A DNA stretch of 64,000 nt from Paracoccus haematequi (GTDB lineage: Bacteria; Pseudomonadota; Alphaproteobacteria; Rhodobacterales; Rhodobacteraceae): contig NZ_UZWE01000028.1 of NCBI RefSeq assembly GCF_900631945.1, forward strand, positions 1 to 64,000, given 5' to 3'. Positions 57,284 to 64,000 of this stretch are shown here, in pieces. The position numbers and the translations under genes are program-made. Position 1 is the stretch's first letter. The number at the start of each line of letters is the position of its first letter. The notes beneath the pieces are model-generated. The model ran no database searches and was not told where the DNA came from. It saw only the letters and a list, made by a program, of their open reading frames with translations.

Positions 57284-58552
57284 ATGACCAGCATGACCGA
57301 CCGCAAGAACGCCGCCATTTCCCGCGGCGTTAGCATGACGACGCAGATCTATGCCGACCGCGCCGAGAATGCCGAGATCTGGGACAGGGACGGCAACCGC
57401 TATATCGACTTTGCCGCCGGAATTGCGGTGGTGAACACCGGCCACCGCCATCCCAAGGTGATCCAGGCCGTGCGCGCGCAGCTGGACCGCTTCACCCATA
57501 CCTGCCACCAGGTCGTGCCTTATGAAAACTATGTCGCCCTGGCGGAACGTCTGAACGCGCTTGTGCCGGGCGATTTCGACAAGAAGACCATCTTCGCCAC
57601 CACCGGGGCCGAGGCGGTGGAAAACGCCGTCAAGATCGCCCGCCATTACACCGGCCGTCCCGGCATCGTCAGCTTCGCGGGCGGCTTTCACGGGCGGACC
57701 TTCATGGGCATGGCGCTGACCGGCAAGGTCCAGCCCTACAAGGCGGGCTTCGGGCCGATGATGCCCGATGTCTGGCATCTGCCCTTCCCGAACCCGCTGC
57801 ACGGCGTCAGCAAGGAAGACGCGCTGAAGGCGCTGCAACAGCTGTTCAAGGCCGATCTGGAGCCCGCCCGCGTCGCCGCGATCATCGTCGAGCCGGTGCA
57901 GGGCGAAGGCGGCTTCTACGAGGTGCCGCCCGGCTTTATGGCCGAGTTGCGCGCGCTGTGCGACCATCATGGGATGCTGCTGATCGCGGACGAGGTTCAG
58001 ACCGGCTTCGCCCGCACCGGCAAGCTGTTCGCGATGGAGCATCACGGCGTCGCCGCCGACCTGGTGACCATGGCCAAGGGACTGGGCGGCGGGCTGCCGA
58101 TCAGCGCCGTCACGGGCCGGGCCGAGGTGATGGACAGCCCCGACCCCGGCGGCCTGGGCGGCACCTATGCGGGCAATCCGCTGGGGGTGGCGGCGGCCCA
58201 TGCCGTCCTGGACGTGATCGAGGACGAGGGTCTTTGCGACCGCGCCACCCGCCTGGGCCAGCGGCTGAAGCAGCGGCTGGCCGCCGCGCGCGACCGGATC
58301 CCGCAGATCGCCGACATCCGCGGCCCCGGCTTCATGAACGCGGTCGAATTCACCCTGCCCGGCAGCGACAGCCCCAATCCCGACTTCACCAACCGTGTCC
58401 GGGAAGAGGCGTTGAGGCGCGGCCTGATCCTGCTGACCTGCGGGGTCTACGGCAACGTGGTCCGCTTCCTGGCGCCGCTGACGATCCCGGACGCGGTGTT
58501 CGAGGAGGCGCTGGACATCCTGGACGAAAGCCTGTTGGCGGCACGGGGATAG
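57284..58552 (+). CDS. 4-Aminobutyrate aminotransferase-type class III aminotransferase (GabT-like)
   Basis: The 422-aa PLP enzyme matches GabT: FAAGIAVVNTGHRHPKVI, CHQVVPYENYVALAERLN, FATTGAEAVENAVKIAR, GGFHGRTFMGMALTGK, IIVEPVQGEGGF, IADEVQTGFARTG and the PLP lysine in VTMAKGLGGGLPIS. It transfers the amino group of 4-aminobutyrate or a related omega-amine to 2-oxoglutarate. It is clearly different from the microcompartment aminotransferase at 2109. No succinate-semialdehyde dehydrogenase gene is adjacent. AGGGGGGAT precedes the ATG. Confidence 0.88.
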   Translation: MTSMTDRKNAAISRGVSMTTQIYADRAENAEIWDRDGNRYIDFAAGIAVVNTGHRHPKVIQAVRAQLDRFTHTCHQVVPYENYVALAERLNALVPGDFDKKTIFATTGAEAVENAVKIARHYTGRPGIVSFAGGFHGRTFMGMALTGKVQPYKAGFGPMMPDVWHLPFPNPLHGVSKEDALKALQQLFKADLEPARVAAIIVEPVQGEGGFYEVPPGFMAELRALCDHHGMLLIADEVQTGFARTGKLFAMEHHGVAADLVTMAKGLGGGLPISAVTGRAEVMDSPDPGGLGGTYAGNPLGVAAAHAVLDVIEDEGLCDRATRLGQRLKQRLAAARDRIPQIADIRGPGFMNAVEFTLPGSDSPNPDFTNRVREEALRRGLILLTCGVYGNVVRFLAPLTIPDAVFEEALDILDESLLAARG

Positions 58553-59743
58553 TCACGCGGCCAGCGACATCGCCGCCCCCGCCCCCGCCGCCAGCGGTAC
58601 CACCGCCCAGGACGGAGCCTTCCATAGGGTCAGCGCCAGAAAGCAGGTCAGGGCCAGGGCGAAATCGGCCCGGCCCGCGATGGCGCTGACGAAGACCGGA
58701 TCATAGAGCGCCAGACCCAGGATCCCCACGACCGCCGCGTTGGCGCCCGCCATCGCCGCCTGCGCGCCCGGTTGCCGACGCAGCCGGTCCCAGAAGGGCA
58801 GGGCGGCGGTCAGGATCAGGAAGCCCGGCAGGAACAGCGCCAGAAGCGCGATGACCGCCCCCGCGACGCCGTTGGGCGGAACGGCCATCAGCGCGCCCAG
58901 CCAGGCGGCGAAAGTGAACAGCGGGCCGGGAACCGCCTGCGCCAGGCCGTATCCGGCCAGGAAAGCGTCGGGGGCGATCCAGCCGGTCGCGACCGTCCCG
59001 GCCTCCAGCAGCGGCAGGACGACATGGCCGCCGCCGAAGACCAGCGACCCGGCACGGAAAAAGCTCTCGGCCAGGGCGAATCCCTGGTCCCAGGGCGCCA
59101 GCAGCGGCAGGGCGGCCAGCAGCGCCGCGAACAGGATCAGCGCCGCCAGTCCCGTCCGCCGCGAGACGTGGGCCGCGAAGACCGCCGGGGCCGGGGCGCT
59201 GCCCGCGCGGCACAGGACCAGCCCCGCCGCCGCGCCTGCGGCGATGGCGCCCATCATGCCCACCGATCCGGGCAGCAGGATCAGCACCAGGACCGCCGCC
59301 AGGGCGATGCCCGCCCGCGTCCGGTCGGGGCAGAGGCTGCGCGCCATGCCCCAGACGGCCTGGGCGACAATGGCGACCGCCACGATCTTCAGCCCGTGGA
59401 CAAGGCCCGACGCGGCCTCGCCGCCGCCCAGGCCCAGCCCGGTCAGCGCCAGGCCCGCCAGCAGCAGGGCCGAAGGCAGGGTGAAGCCCAGGAACGCCGC
59501 CACGGCCCCCGCCCAGCCCGCGCGCATCAGCCCCAGGGCAAAGCCCACCTGGCTTGAGGCCGGTCCGGGCAGGAACTGGCACAGCGCCACCAGATCGCCA
59601 TAGGCCGCATCCGACAGCCATCGCCGCCGGATCACGAATTCGTCGCGGAAATAGCCCAGATGGGCCACCGGCCCGCCGAAGGATGTCAGGCCCAGCTTCA
59701 GGAACACCAGGAAAACCTGGATCGGCGTGCTGCGGGCGGGCAT
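58553..59743 (-). CDS. chrA: Chromate transporter (CHR family, fused two-domain)
   Basis: The 396-aa membrane protein has two CHR halves: FLKLGLTSFGGPVAHLGYFRDEFV and LCQFLPGPASSQVGFALG in the first, and FRAGSLVFGGGHVVLPLLE and GLAQAVPGPLFTFAAWLGA in the second. The duplicated 'FGGP/FGGGH' plus 'PGP' motifs are diagnostic. It exports or exchanges chromate (or sulfate-like anions). ATG 59743 has GGGAAG upstream. Its end lies next to the GabT-like gene end with no gap. Confidence 0.92.
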   Translation of the reverse strand: MPARSTPIQVFLVFLKLGLTSFGGPVAHLGYFRDEFVIRRRWLSDAAYGDLVALCQFLPGPASSQVGFALGLMRAGWAGAVAAFLGFTLPSALLLAGLALTGLGLGGGEAASGLVHGLKIVAVAIVAQAVWGMARSLCPDRTRAGIALAAVLVLILLPGSVGMMGAIAAGAAAGLVLCRAGSAPAPAVFAAHVSRRTGLAALILFAALLAALPLLAPWDQGFALAESFFRAGSLVFGGGHVVLPLLEAGTVATGWIAPDAFLAGYGLAQAVPGPLFTFAAWLGALMAVPPNGVAGAVIALLALFLPGFLILTAALPFWDRLRRQPGAQAAMAGANAAVVGILGLALYDPVFVSAIAGRADFALALTCFLALTLWKAPSWAVVPLAAGAGAAMSLAA

Positions 59744-59906
59744 GGGCAGGCTTCCCTTGATCGGCGGCATCGCGGGTTTCTTGCACGGGCGGGCGCGGCA
59801 GGGCAATGGGGGGCGCCGGAACAGGAGGGGGCATTTAAGCCTTGTCCTCGGCCCGCGACGATTGTCTTTAGGGCCGAAGCCTTACAGAGCGCGCAAGGAA
59901 CAGGCG
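59744..59906. other. Divergent intergenic region chrA / reductase operon
   Basis: A 163-bp gap between divergent genes, presumably holding both promoters. TTGTCTTTAGGG at 59860-59871 (near TTGTCC at 59841) is slightly AT-richer, but I cannot assign boxes with confidence. No other structure seen. Confidence 0.3.
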
Positions 59907-60491
59907 ATGGCGGAACGCAAGTGCATCGGGGTGATCCTCGGGTCGATCCGAGAGGGGCGGATCAACGACCGGGTGGCCTTCTGGGTGATCCGCCAGCTTG
60001 AGGGGCAGGGCTTCGCCACGCGGACGATCGACCCCGCCGACCCCGACCTGCTGCCGGTGCAGACCGGCGATGCCCAAGCTATCGGGCGGCTGCGGCAGCG
60101 GATGGCGGATCTGGACGGCTTCGTCATCGTGACCCCCGAATACAACCATGCCGAACCGGGCCACCTGAAGACGCTGATCGACAGCGTGACCGCCGAATGG
60201 TGGGCGCGGCCGGTGGGGCTGATCGGCTATGGCGGCCTTTCGGGCGGGCTGCGCGCGGTCGAGGCGCTGCGCATCATCCTGGCGGAACTGCACACGGTCA
60301 CCCTGCGCGACACGGTCAGTTTCGCCTCGCCCTGGCGGCGGTTCGACGAGTTGGGCCATATCACCGACCCGAACGAGGCCGCGGCGGCCGAAGCGGCAAT
60401 GGCGGTCTTTGCGCATCGGCTGGAATGGTGGGTCGACGCGCTGGCCGATGCCCGCCGCGCCCGCCCCTATCATCCCCGGGACGACGGCTGA
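59907..60491 (+). CDS. NAD(P)H-dependent FMN reductase/quinone reductase-like flavoprotein
   Basis: The 194-aa flavodoxin-like protein has GVILGSIREGRINDRVA (FMN phosphate loop), VIVTPEYNHAEPGHLKTLIDS (the FMN_red TPEYN motif) and VGLIGYGGLSGGLRAVEALR. It reduces FMN, quinones or azo compounds with NAD(P)H. AAGGAACAGG lies before the ATG. Its last base overlaps the MFS gene start (TGATG). Confidence 0.9.
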   Translation: MAERKCIGVILGSIREGRINDRVAFWVIRQLEGQGFATRTIDPADPDLLPVQTGDAQAIGRLRQRMADLDGFVIVTPEYNHAEPGHLKTLIDSVTAEWWARPVGLIGYGGLSGGLRAVEALRIILAELHTVTLRDTVSFASPWRRFDELGHITDPNEAAAAEAAMAVFAHRLEWWVDALADARRARPYHPRDDG

Positions 60492-61683
60492 TGGACCGGC
60501 TGCTGGCCGATCCGCGAAGCTGGGGGCTGATGCTGGCCGCGACGCTGACGGTGATGTCGAACGCGACGATCACTCCGTCCCTGCCGGGGCTGGAGGCCGC
60601 TTTCGCCGATGATCCGCTGGCGCCCACCATCACCCGGCTGCTGATCACCGCGCCGTCGCTGCTGGTCGCGGTGGTGGCGCCGCTGGCCGGGGTTCTGGCC
60701 GACCGCCTGGGCCGCCGCCGTCCGCTGCTGTGGGGGCTGGCGATCTATGCCGTGGCGGGAACGGCGGGGCTGTATCTGCCGACGCTGGAGACGATCCTGG
60801 CCAGCCGCCTGGCGCTTGGCCTGGGGGTGGCGCTGATCATGACGGCGCAGGCGGCGTTGGTCGGCGATTACTTCGACGGTCCGGCGCGCGGGCGGCTGAT
60901 GGGATACCAGATGGCCGCGACCAACCTGGGCGGGCTGGCTTTCGTCACGACCGCGGGGCTGTTGGCCGCCAGCGATCCCCGGCTGCCCTTCGCGATCTAT
61001 GGCCTGGCCGTGCCGCTGTTCCCGCTGCTGTGGCGCATCCTGCCCGAACCGCCCCGCCACGGATCCGCGCGCGGCCCTGCGGCCGCCCCGGATCTGCCCG
61101 CCGATCCCGGCTGGCGGATGGTCGCCGGGGTCATGGCCGGGGCCGCCGGGCTGACCTTCGTGATCTTCTATGCGGTGCCCACGCAACTGCCCTATCACCT
61201 GCGGGGAATCGGGCTGGAGGATCCGCGCCATGCGGGCACGGTGATGGGGGCGATGATGGCCTCGGCCGCCGTGATGTCGGTGATCTCGGGCCTGGTCCGG
61301 CTGGGCCGGATCGCTACGCCGGTCCTGGGCTATCTGATGCTGGCCCTGGGCTTCGCCGCGATCGCCCTGGCGCATGGGCTGGCGATGGCGATGGCGGGCG
61401 CGGCGCTGATCGGGGCGGGGCTTGGCTTCTGCATGCCGACCTTCATCACCACGGCGCTGAACGCCGCCCCCGCGCGCTATCGCGGGCTGGTGTCGGGGCT
61501 GATCACCTCGGCCATTTTCCTGGGGCAGTTCCTGTCGCCCCTGGCATCGACGCCCCTGGTCGCTCATCTGGGCTATGCGGGGGCCTTCCTGACCGGGGCG
61601 GCGGGCTTCGGTCTGCTGGCCGTGGCGCTGGTCGCGATCCTGCGGCGGCAGGCCCCCGCGCTGCATGTGAAAAGGACTGCCGA

Positions 61684-61687
<4 letters not shown>
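60491..61687 (+). CDS. Major facilitator superfamily transporter
   Basis: The 398-aa membrane protein has twelve predicted spans. The MFS motif A appears as [16 protein letters not shown] after TM2, and [22 protein letters not shown] with ARGRLMG in the first half. It resembles drug/metabolite exporters, with no clear substrate. It is coupled to the flavoprotein gene upstream (overlap) and to the ABC ATPase gene downstream (4-base overlap). Confidence 0.9.
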
Positions 61688-62621
<934 letters not shown>

Positions 62622-62625
<4 letters not shown>

Positions 62626-63392
62626 GCGCGATCAACTGGCCCGGCGTCTGGGCGATCTTCCATCACGAGATGACGCGCTTCTTCCGCACCGTCATGCAGT
62701 CGCTGCTGTCGCCGGTCCTGTCCACGGTGCTGTATTTCGTGGTCTTCGGCGCCGCCATCGGCGGGCGCATCCAGTCGGTCGAGGGCGTGGCATACGGGGC
62801 CTTCATCGTCCCCGGCCTGATGATGCTGACGATCCTCCAGCAATCGGTCAGCAATGCCAGCTTCGGCATCTATTTCCCGAAATTCAGCGGCACGATCTAT
62901 GAATACCTGGTGTCCCCGGTCGGCTGGATCGAGGTGACGCTGGGCTTCGTCGGCGCCGCCGCCATGAAGGCCGTGCTGATCGCCCTGGTGATCCTGCTGA
63001 CCAGCTTCTTCTTCGTGGGCGTCCATATCCTGTACCCGTTCTGGATGCTGGCATTCCTGGTGCTGACCGCCACCGGCTTCAGCCTGCTGGGCTTCATCAT
63101 CGGGCTGTGGGCCAAGTCGTTCGAGCAGTTGCAGATCGTGCCGATGATGGTCATCACGCCGCTGGTTTTCCTAGGCGGCGCCTTCTATTCGTCCGACATG
63201 CTGCCGCCCTTCTGGGAGGCGGTGGCCAAGCTGAACCCGGTGCTCTATCTGGTGTCGGGCTTCCGCTGGTCGTTCTTCGGGCTGGCCGACGTGCCGGTCG
63301 GGGTGTCGCTGGTGGCCGTCAGCCTGATGATCCTGGCCTGCTGCCTGGCGATCCGCTGGATCTTCGCGACCGGCTGGCGGCTGCGGGAATGA
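62622..63392 (+). CDS. ABC-2 type exporter permease
   Basis: The 256-aa protein has six spans: the first after an N-terminal amphipathic stretch ([27 protein letters not shown]), then [21 protein letters not shown] and [19 protein letters not shown], typical of ABC-2 membrane domains. It completes the exporter with the ATPase gene, which it overlaps by 4 bases. Its stop directly abuts the stop of the opposite-strand gene (TGATCA). Confidence 0.92.
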
Positions 63393-63836
63393 TCAGCCGC
63401 AGATCTTCGTCTGCGGATCCAGCCGCACATAGTCGCGCGCCGACAGCACGGTCATCTTCATCGATCGGTTCCAGCCGCCGAACCAGCGGTCGCGGATGCC
63501 GCCGCGATAGAAATTGCCCATGATCTCGTCCACCAGAGGCGGGATGAACTGGGTGTTCGGAATGCGCGGCGCGTGAAAGCCGATGCGCGCGTCGGGAAAC
63601 AGGCAGGCATTCGGCATGGTGGTCAGGATCGTGCAGGCCGACCGGCAATAGCCCCGGATCCGCACGGTCTTGCCGGACCGCGCCAGCCTTTCGCGCAACT
63701 GCACGGTCTGGATGACATTGCCGCCGCGATGGTCGTTCACGTCGATGAAGCGGCCGCGATCGACGATTTCGGCCTGGCTGGCGAAAGGCAGGGCGGCCAG
63801 AAGGGCGGCGGCAAGGATCGGGAAAAATCGGGTCAT
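63393..63836 (-). CDS. Periplasmic protein with ClpP-like segment
   Basis: The 147-aa secreted protein has a signal peptide (FFPILAAALLAALPFASQAE). After strands starting EIVDRGRFIDVND comes RIRGYCRSACTILTTMPNACLFPDARIGFHAPR. The serine in CRSAC with the GFHAPR histidine recalls the ClpP/crotonase-like fold seen in small periplasmic proteins of alphaproteobacteria; a complete triad is not evident. Function unknown. Confidence 0.75.
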   Translation of the reverse strand: MTRFFPILAAALLAALPFASQAEIVDRGRFIDVNDHRGGNVIQTVQLRERLARSGKTVRIRGYCRSACTILTTMPNACLFPDARIGFHAPRIPNTQFIPPLVDEIMGNFYRGGIRDRWFGGWNRSMKMTVLSARDYVRLDPQTKICG

Positions 63837-63893
63837 GCGCCCATCTTGCCGATTGGCCGGGGCGAAGGAAATCACGTTCCGGCGAAGCCGCCG

Positions 63894-63989
63894 TCAGGCC
63901 AGGGCGGCCTGCTGTGCCATGGCCATGTCCGCCATGATCATCGACCCCAAGACCAGGGCCACCACGATCCATCCGACAATCTTTTTCAT
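63894..63989 (-). CDS. Small 31-residue hydrophobic protein
   Basis: ATG 63989 opens MKKIVGWIVVALVLGSMIMA, ending in AQQAALA and a TGA at 63894-63896. It is one hydrophobic segment with a positively charged start and an MAMAQ-like cleavage site, so it could be a tiny membrane peptide or the signal of a secreted peptide. The ribosome site is weak (TAGGG). Length alone makes it uncertain. Confidence 0.4.
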   Translation of the reverse strand: MKKIVGWIVVALVLGSMIMADMAMAQQAALA

Positions 63990-64000
63990 GGCCCTAAGGG

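Overview
The window comes from a GC-rich alphaproteobacterium, most likely a Paracoccus-like member of the Rhodobacterales. This rests on base composition, dense ATGA/TGATG gene overlaps, and a gene set that includes an NnrU-type protein, DUF4202 and Rhodobacterales-style ABC operons. No rRNA, tRNA or CRISPR array was recognised. All functions are read from protein motifs and gene context; no database search was run.

Region 1 (1-1170) is insertion-sequence debris. An IS3-family element has two compensating frameshifts in orfA and a truncated orfB, and a 257-bp internally deleted second IS with 27-bp inverted repeats sits inside it.

Region 2 (1193-13035) is a bacterial microcompartment (BMC) locus. 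A DeoR regulator is divergent from a run of genes for a class III aminotransferase/phospho-lyase, a CoA-acylating aldehyde dehydrogenase with a C-terminal encapsulation-type helix, two tandem-domain shell proteins (BMC-T) bracketing a BMC-P and a BMC-H, a 145-residue protein with an encapsulation-type N-terminus, a complete PotABCD-type importer, a short-chain dehydrogenase and an APH-fold kinase. The enzyme set matches the aminoacetone / 1-amino-2-propanol microcompartment (RMM/AAUM) known from mycobacteria, but with a polyamine-type importer and a DeoR regulator.

Region 3 (13.0-38.2 kb) starts with transposon and transporter fragments and an AT-rich promoter region. It is a large catabolic cluster around a SorC-family regulator. 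It holds two ribose-type ABC importers, two FGGY kinases, a GlpD-like flavoenzyme, a glycerol-1-phosphate-dehydrogenase-like enzyme, a class II aldolase and a HAD protein. It also has a TPP-dependent 2-oxoacid/acyloin dehydrogenase whose E2 is split into a free lipoyl protein and a free catalytic domain, with its own lipoyl synthase. A Xaa-His dipeptidase and an epoxide hydrolase are included. Three enzymes would converge on dihydroxyacetone phosphate. The substrate is not known. A shared TGAACA(A/T)ATG site lies in three promoter regions.

Region 4 (38.2-40.2 kb) is decaying DNA: an IS5-family remnant, a frameshifted DUF2000 gene and a frameshifted AraC regulator.

Region 5 (40.2-64 kb) looks like ordinary chromosome. 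It carries a lytic transglycosylase, a YbaK deacylase, kynurenine formamidase and kynureninase, an RND pump with two adaptors, methionine aminopeptidase, a CinA-like protein, CbiX/DUF4202/NnrU, a divergent pair resembling the two halves of MnmC, a rhomboid protease, a META lipoprotein, a 4-aminobutyrate-type aminotransferase, a chromate transporter, an FMN reductase, an MFS transporter and an ABC-2 exporter.
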